A DNA stretch of 64,000 nt from Vibrio penaeicida. Its GTDB lineage: Bacteria; Pseudomonadota; Gammaproteobacteria; Enterobacterales; Vibrionaceae. Numbering within the stretch: the stretch's first letter is position 1; each line of letters starts with the position of its first letter. Below are positions 16,657-26,121 of this stretch, one piece after another. A program made the translations under genes and the position numbers. The stretch lies in contig NZ_BFAQ01000013.1 in the NCBI RefSeq assembly GCF_002933855.1, positions 124,001 through 188,000 of the forward strand. The letters are read 5' to 3'. Below the pieces are notes generated by a model. It ran no database searches. It worked only from the letters and a program-made list of their open reading frames with translations, and was not told where the DNA came from.

Positions 16657-17743
16657 CTGCCAGTACCACTTCCCAGCTTTCAACCCAAGTTACGGCGACT
16701 TTTTGACCCAATGAATGATCAACATCTGGATCATCTTCATTGAAGAATTCGCTTACCATCACACGCATGCCCGATTCCAGTTCAACAACCGAATCCAATG
16801 TCATACCTTTATAGGTACGGTCGGTCACATGGCCAACAATACCCTTGGTTTCATTTTCTTTAATCTCTTCCAGTCTTAAGTCTTCAGGGCGAAGCAGTAC
16901 TTGAAGCTTATCGCCTGTTGCTACTGCCTCATCGTAGTAAACAATGGACTCAACACCTTCTATTGTCGCTTTGATGCGTTTGCTATCGATACGCTCAATG
17001 ACTTCTGCATCAAACACATTGATCTCGCCTATAAACTTGGCAACGAACAGGTTTTTCGGCTCTTCGTATATCTCACGTGGTGAGCCGTCTTGTTCAATCT
17101 TTCCATCTTTCATCACGATGATTCGGTCAGACATAGACAGCGCTTCTTCTTGGTCGTGAGTAACAAAGACAAATGTAATACCCAATTGACGCTGAAGCTG
17201 CTTTAACTCAACCTGCATTTGCTTACGCAGTTTGTAATCCAATGCAGACAAAGACTCATCCAGTAGCAGCACTTTCGGCTTGTTTACTACTGCACGTGCA
17301 ATCGCGATACGTTGTTGCTGTCCACCAGAAAGCTGGTGAGGTTTGCGTGCAGCCATATGATCCAAGCGAACCATTTTTAATGCTTCGATAACTCTTGGTT
17401 CAATATCTGAAGCCGGCACTTTCTGCATACGCAACCCAAAGGCAACGTTGTCGAATACCGTCATGTGAGGGAACAGGGCATAACTTTGAAAAACCGTATT
17501 TACGTGCCGCTGCTCGGCAGGGACTGCCGTGACGTCCACATCATCTATTTGGATACTTCCTTGGTCACAGGTTTCAAAACCTGCAATCATCCTCAGAACC
17601 GTTGTTTTACCACAGCCAGAGGGACCTAAAATGGTCAGGAATTCACCGTGATTCACGTTTAAGTTGAATCCATCAATGATTTTTTTACCATCGAAGCTTT
17701 TTTCAATGGACGCTAGCTGAACAACATGATTTGGCTTTTTCAA
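16640..17743 (-). CDS. potA: Spermidine/putrescine ABC transporter ATPase PotA
   Basis: 367 aa. Walker [10 protein letters not shown], signature [14 protein letters not shown], Walker [13 protein letters not shown] and switch His in FVTHDQEEA. The C-terminal 120 residues form the TOBE-type regulatory domain typical of PotA. The apparent start codon is TTG (17743), with AGGAG about 11 nt upstream and no in-frame ATG nearby; a weak start that could limit the ATPase. First gene of potABC, followed by two potD genes. Confidence 0.93.
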   Translation of the reverse strand: MKKPNHVVQLASIEKSFDGKKIIDGFNLNVNHGEFLTILGPSGCGKTTVLRMIAGFETCDQGSIQIDDVDVTAVPAEQRHVNTVFQSYALFPHMTVFDNVAFGLRMQKVPASDIEPRVIEALKMVRLDHMAARKPHQLSGGQQQRIAIARAVVNKPKVLLLDESLSALDYKLRKQMQVELKQLQRQLGITFVFVTHDQEEALSMSDRIIVMKDGKIEQDGSPREIYEEPKNLFVAKFIGEINVFDAEVIERIDSKRIKATIEGVESIVYYDEAVATGDKLQVLLRPEDLRLEEIKENETKGIVGHVTDRTYKGMTLDSVVELESGMRVMVSEFFNEDDPDVDHSLGQKVAVTWVESWEVVLADEQDV

Positions 17744-17809
17744 TGTCTGTATTTCTCCTAATAAAAGCCAGTACTGGCACGACCAGAACGTTGGTAGAGT
17801 AGGGAGCGC

Positions 17810-17837
17810 ATAATATGCCTCTATGTGAGGTTCTCAA
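17810..17837 (-). promoter_or_regulatory. Probable sigma-70 promoter of potA
   Basis: On the minus strand TTGAGA (17837-17832) and TATTAT (17815-17810) are 16 nt apart. Transcription would start near 17803, about 60 nt before potA. Confidence 0.55.
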
Positions 17838-18261
17838 AGTATTTTCTTACAAAAAACTAAAATTTTTTTGGCATTAAAATTAGCCATTTCTCACACAACG
17901 ATTTGTACGCTTTTCACACAGATTTCCAAACGCATAAAAACTGGAGTTTCATAGCCAAAATCTACGCTTTACCTAAAACGTGAACGCTGGTCGATCGACT
18001 AGCTAATTGCTTGCTGCCGCGCATAGATTCACAGAGGTTATAGCTGGAATTTTCATGATTTGATGGAATCTGAATAAAAGAATGAATAAGAAAGTGCAAT
18101 TATTAGGCAATTGATTCTAAAATTAAACAGATGTTGCAATCTTGCTTTTAAGACGGAGCAACTCCCACGTATAATCGCCGTATTTTTCAACGCTCACCAT
18201 AGAGTGGGCGATATGAATACTGAGAACGTTATTTGGTCACACTTTTGACCCGGAAGTACAT
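17838..18261. other. Intergenic region between divergent potA and the 18262 gene
   Basis: About 420 bp, AT-rich, no convincing ORF. A good -10 element TATAAT at 18170-18175 lies about 90 bp before the rightward gene; its -35 (TTAAGA, 16 nt upstream) is poor. GGAAG at 18251-18255 is the ribosome site of that gene. I see no further repeat or operator here. Confidence 0.5.
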
Positions 18262-19065
18262 ATGAATAATGAAATAGTAAAAGATTTCAACTTAGGAGGG
18301 AGCATAGAACAGGCTCTTTCCGGACAATACGAACTTAAACCAGGCGAAGTGATTCAAGAAGCTTGGAAGTATACGATGAAAAACTTCTTTTCATTTTCCC
18401 CCGCGATAGTTGCTTTGATTGCGATACAAGCCGTAATATTCTTTGTTGCTTTAAAAATGCAACTTGGCGACCCGACCGTGTTGCTCACTTTAGTACAAAA
18501 CCCACAAGAGGCTGACCCACAAATATTTCAGTCAATCTTTTATGCCAATTTCAGCTACGAGTTAATCAGCGCACCGCTATATGCTGGCATCAGTTTGATG
18601 GCCATGAGCCACTCGGCCGGTTTACGCACGAAGTCTCGTCATATGGCGAAAGGGCTTCAGTACACAATCCCTGTCATTCTCGCAACGGCGTTCAGTATTC
18701 TGTTGCAAGGAATTGCGGGGCAGCTGCTCCCATTTCTATCAATCTATCTCACCATAGCATTTAGCCATTCTATTTTGCTTATCTGTGAGAAGCGTATTCC
18801 TCCAATGCAATCTTTGCTGTTGTCTTTTAGAGCAGTAAATAAAAAAATATTCCCAATCTTTGGTATTTACCTAGTAGTTGGCTTGATGTTCTTTATTGCA
18901 ACCATGCTTTACGGAATCGGATTGATTTTTGTCGTACCTTTCTTCTTCCATGTGAAAGGCATTCTGTATCGCAACATGTTCGGCATCCAACTTAAAATTG
19001 TTGCTTCAGACATTCCATCTAAACCTCAACAAGGTTCGAATAACTCCGGTACATTTGATGCTTAA
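18262..19065 (+). CDS. Polytopic inner-membrane protein of unknown function
   Basis: 267 aa. A cytoplasmic N-terminal part (to about residue 40) is followed by about five to six hydrophobic segments, for example PAIVALIAIQAVIFFVAL, YTIPVILATAFSILLQGIAG and IFGIYLVVGLMFFIATMLYG. I recognise no catalytic motif. The C-terminal tail is polar (SKPQQGSNNSGTFDA). It overlaps the next gene by 8 bp (ATGCTTAA), and the third gene follows with another overlap, so it is co-translated with a peptidoglycan hydrolase-like protein; an envelope role is inferred. Confidence 0.75.
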   Translation: MNNEIVKDFNLGGSIEQALSGQYELKPGEVIQEAWKYTMKNFFSFSPAIVALIAIQAVIFFVALKMQLGDPTVLLTLVQNPQEADPQIFQSIFYANFSYELISAPLYAGISLMAMSHSAGLRTKSRHMAKGLQYTIPVILATAFSILLQGIAGQLLPFLSIYLTIAFSHSILLICEKRIPPMQSLLLSFRAVNKKIFPIFGIYLVVGLMFFIATMLYGIGLIFVVPFFFHVKGILYRNMFGIQLKIVASDIPSKPQQGSNNSGTFDA

Positions 19066-19873
19066 ACCCCTTTTAAAAATTGGCGCTGCTGCGTTTTTCG
19101 CCGCAGCGTTTTTGTTTCCATTTTTGGAAAAAGAACCCCAAACCGAGCCTACCGAAAAGGTGGTTTCTAAGCCTTTGCCAAGCGTGGGTAAGAAGCCTGA
19201 TTTCGCCTCGATAACAAACGTGAATGAAAAGAAATCGTCATTCTTTGGTTTTCTAAACCCTGCGATTGCGATAGAGAACCACCGCGTATTACAAGAACGC
19301 CAGTTTTTGCTTTCGATGAAACCCAAAGGCAGTGATTCTCGCAATACAGAAAAACACCTGCAAAGCGCGGAGAAATTAGCGAAAGCCTATCAGTACGCAA
19401 TACCTTATGAAGGTATTACCGAAGATTGGCTCAACACAATGTTGTTGCGGGTAAACGTTCTTCCTCCTAGCCTCGTGTTGACACAAGCAGCGAACGAATC
19501 CGCTTGGGGAACGTCTCGCTTCGCAACCAAAGCGAACAACTTTTTTGGTCAATGGTGCTACAGAAAGGGCTGTGGTCTTGTACCACTAAGAAGAAATGAA
19601 GGTGCTACCCATGAAGTAGCAAAATTTGGCTCAGCACAAGATTCAGTTTCTGCTTATTTTATGAATGTAAATCGCAATCGAGCGTATGCAGAACTTCGCA
19701 CCATTCGTTCACAACTTGAACAATCTGGACAAGACCTACAAAGTGAGAAGACGGCACTCGCATTGACACAAGGATTAAGTCACTATTCTGAGCGTGGTCA
19801 AGCGTATGTTGATGAATTACAAGCTATGATCCGCCACAACAATAAATATTGGACTGAGTTCGGAATTCAATAA
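19058..19873 (+). CDS. Bax-like N-acetylglucosaminidase domain protein
   Basis: 271 aa from ATG 19058, which overlaps the upstream stop; the longer frame from 18998 would run through the upstream coding end. N-terminal signal or anchor helix (LLKIGAAAFFAAAFLFPFL). The core LPPSLVLTQAANESAWGTSR, FATKANNFFGQWCY and SVSAYFMNVNRN is the glucosaminidase/Bax fold, with the likely catalytic Glu in ANESAWG. Related proteins cut or bind peptidoglycan glycan strands. Part of a three-gene overlapping unit. Confidence 0.85.
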   Translation: MLKPLLKIGAAAFFAAAFLFPFLEKEPQTEPTEKVVSKPLPSVGKKPDFASITNVNEKKSSFFGFLNPAIAIENHRVLQERQFLLSMKPKGSDSRNTEKHLQSAEKLAKAYQYAIPYEGITEDWLNTMLLRVNVLPPSLVLTQAANESAWGTSRFATKANNFFGQWCYRKGCGLVPLRRNEGATHEVAKFGSAQDSVSAYFMNVNRNRAYAELRTIRSQLEQSGQDLQSEKTALALTQGLSHYSERGQAYVDELQAMIRHNNKYWTEFGIQ

Positions 19874-20523
19874 TGAAAATTACCCCTCTAATTGCTTTCG
19901 CTGTTTCGCTAGGCTTGGCACTACCACTTCAAGCTCAAGAATACATGTTTACCTATTCGAAGTTGTACTCTCAAATGAAGAGCAACGCGAGTGAAGGGCA
20001 CGACGATGTAAAAGTCGGTCTGTTCTTTGTAGACGCAGATTCTAAAAAGCTTTGCCTACTCGAAAAAGCATGGATGGAAAAAGAAGAACATTACGAAGAG
20101 TTTGATACCTCAGGCTACGAGCTGAAAGTGCCCATTGATCAGAATTTGAAATCGGCGAACCCTTTGGTGTTTGTGCGTACTGAAAAAGACAAAAGATGTG
20201 ATTTCTCTTTGGTTGTCATGGCAAAAGAGCAGCTAAGTGGATCAGTAAAATACGAAGATATTGAAAAGCTACTGCCTCAAATGCAGGTGATGCTAGAAGA
20301 CTTGGGCGGCATGTTTGCGAGTTGGTTCACTCCAGATGTGGAAGGCGTTACGCTGGAATTTGCCGATAGCCTGAATAGTGAAATTACGCTTCCAAATGGA
20401 AAGTCGGTCGAGATTGTTAATGGCAGAGCATACTTTGCGCTAAACAACCTCAAGAAAGGCGAGAGCTTTACTTTGCCAGCACAAACCACAAGAGTCCTAC
20501 CTTACCTTCCTAAAGCAGACTAG
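19873..20523 (+). CDS. Secreted DUF2987-like protein
   Basis: 216 aa with a signal peptide (residues 1-21, ending LQAQEY). The start AYMFTYSKLYSQMK resembles the DUF2987 family found in Vibrio and Shewanella. No enzyme motif; two Cys (positions near 60 and 108) could form a disulfide. Its ATG overlaps the stop of the Bax-like gene, and a hairpin 18 bp after the stop ends the unit. Confidence 0.7.
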   Translation: MKITPLIAFAVSLGLALPLQAQEYMFTYSKLYSQMKSNASEGHDDVKVGLFFVDADSKKLCLLEKAWMEKEEHYEEFDTSGYELKVPIDQNLKSANPLVFVRTEKDKRCDFSLVVMAKEQLSGSVKYEDIEKLLPQMQVMLEDLGGMFASWFTPDVEGVTLEFADSLNSEITLPNGKSVEIVNGRAYFALNNLKKGESFTLPAQTTRVLPYLPKAD

Positions 20524-20540
20524 ATTTAATACCCCGTGAT

Positions 20541-20566
20541 CCACTCCAGCTTACGAGTTGGAGTGG
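20541..20566. terminator. Hairpin between convergent DUF2987-like gene and the AraC regulator
   Basis: CCACTCCA / TTGGAGTGG stem of 8-9 bp. It overlaps the last codons of the regulator gene on the minus strand. On the plus strand it is followed by a moderately T-rich stretch. Confidence 0.6.
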
Positions 20567-21462
20567 AATCTTTGTCCTACAAGGCTTTGCTTCCTAAATG
20601 CTGCTGGCGAGATTCCTTCCTGTTTTTGAAAGGCATCATAAAACGCGGAAAGTGACCCAAATCCGCTGTCTAATGCTATTGCTACAATTTTTGTATCTGA
20701 TTCCGCTAACAACATTTTAGCGTGATACATTCTGAGATCGGTAAGGTGTTCTTTAATGGTTTTTCCCAGTAGTTTGCGAAACAAAGTCATTGCGTAACCC
20801 TTAGACACCCCAATATCTTGTGCGACGTCTTGCAAACCTATGGGTGATGAAAAATGCTCACTGATAAAGCGCAACATAGATTCGAAATGAAGAATAGCTT
20901 TGCCTCCAACAATGGTTTCACTGTCGGATTTGTTACGATGTAACATCGTATTCCACCCTTCATTAGCAAGTCGCAGTAAACGAGACTCGACTTCCAGCCC
21001 GTGTAGCCTACGCCAATTCGCATTTCGATTTTGTTCTTCTGCCCAGCGCTCCACTATCTGATGATCGAGCAGGTTGGATTCTTGTGTACACACCACAGCA
21101 CCGCTTAACACCGCGTCTATAAACTCCGGAGGCAATGACCATTGCAATAATTGCGACAGTGATATGTACACGTTTGTTATTCGAGTTGCGCCATCAACGG
21201 ATACAACTCGATGAGGGTTTGCTCCCCAAAACAGAGTAAAACACCCACTTTTTAATTTGACCTCTCTTCCTGAAAAGGAGTAGATCATCGACCCATCGTG
21301 CAAATAGTTCATTTCAATAGAGGCGTGGTGGTGATAATAAGATGCCTCAAATGCACGAGGTTTTATGTCTTCAACTACTATTCCACAATCTTTCGGATAC
21401 TCAGGATCTTCCACTCGATAAGTACTGGAATATTCGTGAGAAGGGATCGACTGTTTCATCAC
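20551..21462 (-). CDS. AraC-family regulator, MelR-like
   Basis: 303 aa, the length of E. coli MelR (302). N-terminal cupin-like sensing domain (EASYYHHHASIEMNYLHDGSM, FTLFWGANPHRVV) and two C-terminal helix-turn-helix units (IGLQDVAQDIGVSKGYAMTLFRK, and IVAIALDSGFGSLSAFYDAF followed by ISPAAFRK). Transcribed divergently from melA, the arrangement of melR-melA in enterobacteria, so activation of melA by melibiose or a related galactoside is the obvious role. A tandem repeat fitting an AraC-type operator lies in the shared spacer. Confidence 0.85.
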   Translation of the reverse strand: MMKQSIPSHEYSSTYRVEDPEYPKDCGIVVEDIKPRAFEASYYHHHASIEMNYLHDGSMIYSFSGREVKLKSGCFTLFWGANPHRVVSVDGATRITNVYISLSQLLQWSLPPEFIDAVLSGAVVCTQESNLLDHQIVERWAEEQNRNANWRRLHGLEVESRLLRLANEGWNTMLHRNKSDSETIVGGKAILHFESMLRFISEHFSSPIGLQDVAQDIGVSKGYAMTLFRKLLGKTIKEHLTDLRMYHAKMLLAESDTKIVAIALDSGFGSLSAFYDAFQKQEGISPAAFRKQSLVGQRFHSNS

Positions 21463-21545
21463 ACAAAACCTCTTAAGCTGGGAATCAATAATCTTCGTTC
21501 TAGCACTGTGCTATTAATCTATCTTGTCAGCAAGACGAAAGTTAC

Positions 21546-21577
21546 TTTCAGGAAGTTTTATTTGTATTTTAGGAAGT
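21546..21577 (+). promoter_or_regulatory. Tandem AraC-type operator upstream of melA
   Basis: TTTCAGGAAGT at 21546-21556 and TTTTAGGAAGT at 21567-21577 are direct repeats exactly 21 bp apart, two helical turns, as expected for an AraC-family dimer. A possible -10 (GATAAC, 21590-21595) follows so that the downstream repeat would overlap the -35 region. Confidence 0.6.
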
Positions 21578-21635
21578 ATCTACGAATTTGATAACCAATA
21601 ATCAATGTATACCAATATGGACAAGGATGACAAAA

Positions 21636-22997
21636 GTGAAAGATTACCCAAAAATCGCCTTTATTGGCGCCGGATCTACGGTGTTTATGAAAAACATTGT
21701 CGGTGATATTTTACAACGTGAACGCTTACAAGGTGCTCATGTAGCATTAATGGATATCGATAAAAGTCGTCTAGATGAATCAAAAGCCGTTGCAGATAAA
21801 ATGGTTTCCACTTTGAAATGTGATGCGACGATTTCAACTCATCTTATCCAAAAAGAAGCGTTAAAAGACGCCGATTTTGTGATTGTTGCTTTTCAAATAG
21901 GCGGCTACGAACCCTGCACAGTGACTGACTTTGAGATTCCCAAGAAGTTTGGGCTTGAGCAAACCATCGCAGATACATTAGGCATTGGTGGCATCATGCG
22001 TGGTTTACGTACAGTTCCGCATCTATGGTCGGTATGCGAAGACATGCTTGAAGTGTGCCCTGAAGCAATACTTCTTCAATATGTAAACCCAATGGCAATC
22101 AATACTTGGGCGATTGCGGAGAAATTCCCCCAAATCAAACAAGTAGGGCTTTGTCATTCAGTTCAACATACTTCTGAGAGTTTAGCTTCTGATCTGCAGA
22201 TACCTATTGATAAAATTCGATTCCGTTGTGCAGGTATCAATCACATCGCGTTTTTCTTGAGTTTTGAAGAGCGCTTGGAAAATGGTGAATACGTTGACTT
22301 ATATCCGAAATTACTTGAAGGCTATGAGTCCGGTGTTTACCCAAGACCTGAAAGCCAAGAAATGCCTCGCTGCAAAAACTTGGTTCGATATGAGATGCTT
22401 AAGCGTACTGGGTATTATGTAACTGAAAGTTCTGAGCATTTTGCAGAGTACACGCCTTGGTTTATTAAATCGGGCAGGGATGATCTTATCCATAAATTTC
22501 AAATCCCACTGGATGAATATCCAAAGCGATGTGTAGAACAAATAGAGCAATGGCAGGAGCAATCCCAAAAGTTGTTATCGGAAGAAACCATCGATCTAGA
22601 TAAAAGTAACGAATACGCTTCTGCAATCATCAACGCAGTATGGACCAATGTTCCTGAAGTCATCTATGGGAATGTGCCCAACAATGGTTTAATTGATTCA
22701 CTGCCTCAAGGCTGTGCAGTCGAAGTCCCTTGTTTGGTCGATGCCATGGGAATTCAGCCGACAAAAATAGGCAGTCTGCCTCCCCAGCTAAATGCAATAA
22801 TTCAAAGCAGTGTGAACGTCCAGTCACTTGTTGTTGAAGCGTTGATGACGGAAAATCCAGAGCATATCTACCATGCAGCTATGATGGATCCACACACGGC
22901 AGCAGAATTGGATCTAGACCAAATATGGCAATTAGTAGACGAACTTAGAATCGCCCATAGCGATTGGCTGCCTGAATGGGCAAGAAAAGAAGAGTAA
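21636..22997 (+). CDS. melA: Alpha-galactosidase (melibiase), glycoside hydrolase family 4
   Basis: 453 aa from GTG 21636, chosen because AAGGA at 21623-21627 is 8 nt before it and the chain then begins like E. coli MelA; ATG 21627 is the alternative. Seen: Rossmann motif IAFIGAGSTVFMKN, VAFQIGGYEPCTVTDFE, ADTLGIGGIMRGLRT, QYVNPMAINTWA, the metal-site Cys-His in GLCHSVQ, RCAGINHIAF and SSEHFAEYTPWF. GH4 enzymes use NAD and Mn2+ and hydrolyse melibiose by a redox elimination route. No melB permease follows, so uptake must use another transporter. Confidence 0.93.
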   Translation: MKDYPKIAFIGAGSTVFMKNIVGDILQRERLQGAHVALMDIDKSRLDESKAVADKMVSTLKCDATISTHLIQKEALKDADFVIVAFQIGGYEPCTVTDFEIPKKFGLEQTIADTLGIGGIMRGLRTVPHLWSVCEDMLEVCPEAILLQYVNPMAINTWAIAEKFPQIKQVGLCHSVQHTSESLASDLQIPIDKIRFRCAGINHIAFFLSFEERLENGEYVDLYPKLLEGYESGVYPRPESQEMPRCKNLVRYEMLKRTGYYVTESSEHFAEYTPWFIKSGRDDLIHKFQIPLDEYPKRCVEQIEQWQEQSQKLLSEETIDLDKSNEYASAIINAVWTNVPEVIYGNVPNNGLIDSLPQGCAVEVPCLVDAMGIQPTKIGSLPPQLNAIIQSSVNVQSLVVEALMTENPEHIYHAAMMDPHTAAELDLDQIWQLVDELRIAHSDWLPEWARKEE

Positions 22998-23007
22998 GCA
23001 CAAAAAA

Positions 23008-23030
23008 AGGGGCTCTATACGAGCCCCTGT
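23008..23030. terminator. Bidirectional terminator between melA and ttcA
   Basis: AGGGGCTC / GAGCCCCT, 8-bp stem, 5-nt loop, with an A7 run before and a T-rich stretch after; serves both convergent genes. Confidence 0.8.
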
Positions 23031-23049
23031 AATTTAACTGTTCTTCAAA

Positions 23050-23979
23050 TTATATATTCGTCACATCTAGCTGTAATTTAGGGTCGAACTCGACCGCATC
23101 TTCATCTGAGCTTTGAACCGCAGGCATGTCTTCTTTATCAAAACCTATATCGCCTCCGTTGATCACGCCTGAATCGCGATTGATTGTTTTAAAATCAAAG
23201 AGTTCGAAATCAGCGAGATGGCTAGGGACAACATTCTGCATTGCAGTAAACATGGTTTCAATACGACCTGGGAATTGCTTATCCCACGTATTCAGCATGT
23301 GTTTAACGTTTTGACGTTGAAGGTTTGGCTGAGAACCGCACAAATTACATGGAATAATAGGGTATTCACGCATCTCAGAATACTTGATAATATCTTTCTC
23401 GCGGCAGTACGCCAACGGACGAATCACGACGTGTTCACCATTATCAGACACCAGTTTAGGCGGCATGCCTTTGATCTTTCCACCGTAGAACATGTTTAAG
23501 AACATGGTTTCAAGAATGTCGTCTCTATGGTGACCTAAAGCTATCTTTGTCGCTCCAAGCTCCTTGGCTGTGCGATACAAAATACCACGGCGAAGGCGAG
23601 AACAAAGCGAGCAAGTAGTTTTTCCCTCAGGTACTTTGTCTTTAACGATTGAGTAAGTGTCTTCTTCAACAATCTTATATTCAACACCTAAGCCTTCTAA
23701 GTAATCCGGCAGAATATGGTCGGGGAAACCCGGTTGTTTCTGATCGAGGTTAACAGCCACCAGCTCAAAGTTAACCGGTGCGCTTTTTTGCAAACTCATT
23801 AAAATGTCGAGCATCGTAAAACTGTCTTTACCACCTGACAAACACACCATAATGCGGTCACCTTCTTCAATCATATTGAAGTCTCTGATAGCATTTCCGG
23901 TGTTGCGACGAATGCGTTTTTGCAACTTATTAAAGTTGTATTGTTGAGCTTTTGTGCGCTCGTTACTTTGCTCAGTCAT
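23050..23979 (-). CDS. ttcA: tRNA 2-thiocytidine biosynthesis protein TtcA
   Basis: 309 aa. PP-loop ATP pyrophosphatase motif [12 protein letters not shown], then two CxxC motifs ([10 protein letters not shown] and [12 protein letters not shown]) that bind the [4Fe-4S] cluster needed to thiolate cytidine-32 of tRNA. The C-terminal 40 residues are acidic and variable. Stands alone between terminators. Confidence 0.96.
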   Translation of the reverse strand: MTEQSNERTKAQQYNFNKLQKRIRRNTGNAIRDFNMIEEGDRIMVCLSGGKDSFTMLDILMSLQKSAPVNFELVAVNLDQKQPGFPDHILPDYLEGLGVEYKIVEEDTYSIVKDKVPEGKTTCSLCSRLRRGILYRTAKELGATKIALGHHRDDILETMFLNMFYGGKIKGMPPKLVSDNGEHVVIRPLAYCREKDIIKYSEMREYPIIPCNLCGSQPNLQRQNVKHMLNTWDKQFPGRIETMFTAMQNVVPSHLADFELFDFKTINRDSGVINGGDIGFDKEDMPAVQSSDEDAVEFDPKLQLDVTNI

Positions 23980-24115
23980 ATCCAGTTTTTCTGTTGTTAT
24001 CTCGACAATAATTTGAAGTGCGTATAATACGGATATCCAAGATAGATACCAGTATTTTAACTGCTATTCGCAGTGGCTATTAAGCAACTTTCGCAAGTTC
24101 ATCTTCATACAAACA

Positions 24116-24143
24116 AAATAGGCAAGCCAATGCTTGCCTATTT
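24116..24143 (-). terminator. Terminator of uspE
   Basis: AAATAGGCAAGC / GCTTGCCTATTT, a 12-bp stem with a 4-nt loop, followed on the minus strand by TTGTTTG. Confidence 0.75.
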
Positions 24144-24177
24144 CTATACTCAAACTGCCTTAAGGTGTTGGGTAAAC

Positions 24178-25119
24178 TCACTGATTTGGGTCTAGTGGAC
24201 TAATGTAGCCATTAGGTTTTAAAGCCAGAACATCGCAGTTAATTTTATCGATGACGTGTTCAGCTGTATTACCAATAAATACGGCAGATAAACCTGTTCT
24301 TCCCGTTGTCCCTAAGATGACAAGACCTGCATCAAGCTCGTCCACTATTTTGGGGATAACCTCTTCAGGTAAACCTTGCTCAACTCGTGTATCACTTTCA
24401 TCGATACCATGCTTTTGACGTAATGCTTTCATTGCAGTCAAATGATGCCCGCGCACTGCATCGCTATAAGTTGTGGGGTCAAATTCCGGTAACTCTATGG
24501 TGATATTTGCTGGCGTAACAGGGTAGGCATTGACCAATGCAAATTTGGCGTTCAACCTGCTACTAATGTCTTGCAGTTGCTCTACCATCGTATCGTTTAA
24601 ATCTTGGTGGGTAGGGTTTTCTGAAGCAACATGTATTGAAGCCATCACGTTGCCATTCACTGGCCAGTCGTGATTTTTCACAAGAAGGACAGGGCAAGGG
24701 CACTTACGCAGAATGTGCCAATCTGTCGGTGTGAAAATAACTGATTCAAGCACGTCATGCTTACGTGTTGCTTTCACTACTATTTCATGTGCTCCAGCAA
24801 ACACTTCACCTATGATGGCTTCATATGGGCGATTGTGCCAAACCACTTTAATATCAAACTTCACTGAATCATTAAGATAGGGTTGGGCAACTTCTTCCAT
24901 CCATGCTTCTCGCTGCTGAATAACGCCGCGTCTCATTGCGTCTCTCTCGTCCATCGACAGCATCGACGTCATTTCATAAGAGAAATCATAAATAGAAAGG
25001 AAGAACGTAATATGGCTTTCCGAGCGACTGCTTTCGCTCAGTTGAATTGCTCTGGCTAGCGCTGGTTGCTGGTCATTATTGACATCTGCAACAACGAGAA
25101 TCTTATTGTAAATACTCAT
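24178..25119 (-). CDS. uspE: Universal stress protein E (tandem Usp domains)
   Basis: 313 aa with two Usp domains (about 1-150 and 160-305). The second carries GTTGRTGLSAVFIGNTAEHV, which fits the ATP-binding loop G-2x-G-9x-GN; the first domain lacks it, as in E. coli UspE. Role in stress survival and aggregation is known from E. coli. Sits just downstream of fnr, the same order as in E. coli (fnr-uspE). Confidence 0.92.
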   Translation of the reverse strand: MSIYNKILVVADVNNDQQPALARAIQLSESSRSESHITFFLSIYDFSYEMTSMLSMDERDAMRRGVIQQREAWMEEVAQPYLNDSVKFDIKVVWHNRPYEAIIGEVFAGAHEIVVKATRKHDVLESVIFTPTDWHILRKCPCPVLLVKNHDWPVNGNVMASIHVASENPTHQDLNDTMVEQLQDISSRLNAKFALVNAYPVTPANITIELPEFDPTTYSDAVRGHHLTAMKALRQKHGIDESDTRVEQGLPEEVIPKIVDELDAGLVILGTTGRTGLSAVFIGNTAEHVIDKINCDVLALKPNGYISPLDPNQ

Positions 25120-25226
25120 AACAGCTCCTTAGAAACCAAAAGGTTAGAGGCTAATCTTAAGATAACTGTAGCTTAATTGAGCAAAAAAATTTAGGAAAAC
25201 TGGAATATATAAGGGAGAAATATGAA

Positions 25227-25246
25227 GTGGCTCAGAACTGAGCCAC
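25227..25246 (-). terminator. Hairpin downstream of fnr
   Basis: GTGGCTCA / TGAGCCAC, 8-bp perfect stem with a 4-nt loop, 30 bp after the fnr stop. The minus-strand tail is only weakly T-rich, so termination may be partial. Confidence 0.45.
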
Positions 25247-25275
25247 CTAGATGAAACTATGATCCAACTATAGGA

Positions 25276-26022
25276 TTAATCGCTTGATACACCCGCAAGT
25301 TCTTGCATCGCATCATGATCTAAAATTGTAATATACTTGCCTTTTACACTAAGCATATCGGCTTTTTGGAAGCGACCTAACAAACGGCTAATGGTTTCAA
25401 CTGTTAAGCCCAAGTAGTTACCGATATCACCACGAGTCATCGTTAAGCGAAACTCCCGAGGGCTAAATCCACGCTGAGAAAAGCGAGTAGAGAGGTTGTA
25501 TAAAAACGCGGCTAACCTTTCTTCAGCATTCTTCTTAGAAAGAAGTAGGATCATCTCCTGATCGCCTTTGATTTCATTACTCATCAAACGCATGATTTGC
25601 TGGCGAAGCTTTGGCATTTTGCCAGATAAATCGTCTAATATTTCGTATGGAATTTCACACACCATTGATGTTTCAAGTGCCTGAGCAAAGCTGGGGTGGG
25701 AATTATCGTTAATGGCATCGAAACCAACCAAATCACCGGCAAGATGGAATGCAGTGATCTGCTCATCACCTTGTTCTGTAATGGTGTAACTTTTGATGGT
25801 TCCGGAGCGTATTGCATAAAGTGATTTTAGTTCATCACCGGCTTTGAATATCTCCTGACCTTTCTGAATAGGCTTCTTTCTTTCAATGATTTCATCTAAT
25901 TGATCAAGCTCGGATTCATTGAGAGTGAAAGGAATGCAAAGTTGGCTAATACTACAATCTTGACAGTGAATCGCACATCCACCGGACTGAACTCTATTTG
26001 TTGCTGGCTTATTTGAAATCAT
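25276..26022 (-). CDS. fnr: Oxygen-responsive regulator FNR
   Basis: 248 aa from ATG 26022. The four cluster ligands are present: CAIHCQDC and QLC near the N terminus plus the Cys in [11 protein letters not shown]. The helix-turn-helix recognition segment [14 protein letters not shown] holds the E-SR residues that read TTGAT half-sites. [4Fe-4S] FNR is active without oxygen and switches on anaerobic and microaerobic genes. A perfect FNR box lies 18 bp upstream, so it controls itself. The cbb3 and formate dehydrogenase genes in this window are plausible targets. Confidence 0.96.
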   Translation of the reverse strand: MISNKPATNRVQSGGCAIHCQDCSISQLCIPFTLNESELDQLDEIIERKKPIQKGQEIFKAGDELKSLYAIRSGTIKSYTITEQGDEQITAFHLAGDLVGFDAINDNSHPSFAQALETSMVCEIPYEILDDLSGKMPKLRQQIMRLMSNEIKGDQEMILLLSKKNAEERLAAFLYNLSTRFSQRGFSPREFRLTMTRGDIGNYLGLTVETISRLLGRFQKADMLSVKGKYITILDHDAMQELAGVSSD

Positions 26023-26039
26023 AACACCCAAACGCTATT

Positions 26040-26053
26040 TTGATATACATCAA
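26040..26053 (-). promoter_or_regulatory. FNR box upstream of fnr
   Basis: TTGATATACATCAA is the perfect palindrome TTGAT-N4-ATCAA. It ends 18 bp before the fnr start codon, at the promoter or start of transcription, a position for self-repression as in E. coli fnr. Confidence 0.85.
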
Positions 26054-26121
26054 TATTTTAACACTTCCTAATACTAAAGGGTAGTGAAAAAAAAGGCATA
26101 GAAACATAGAGATGTGACAGA

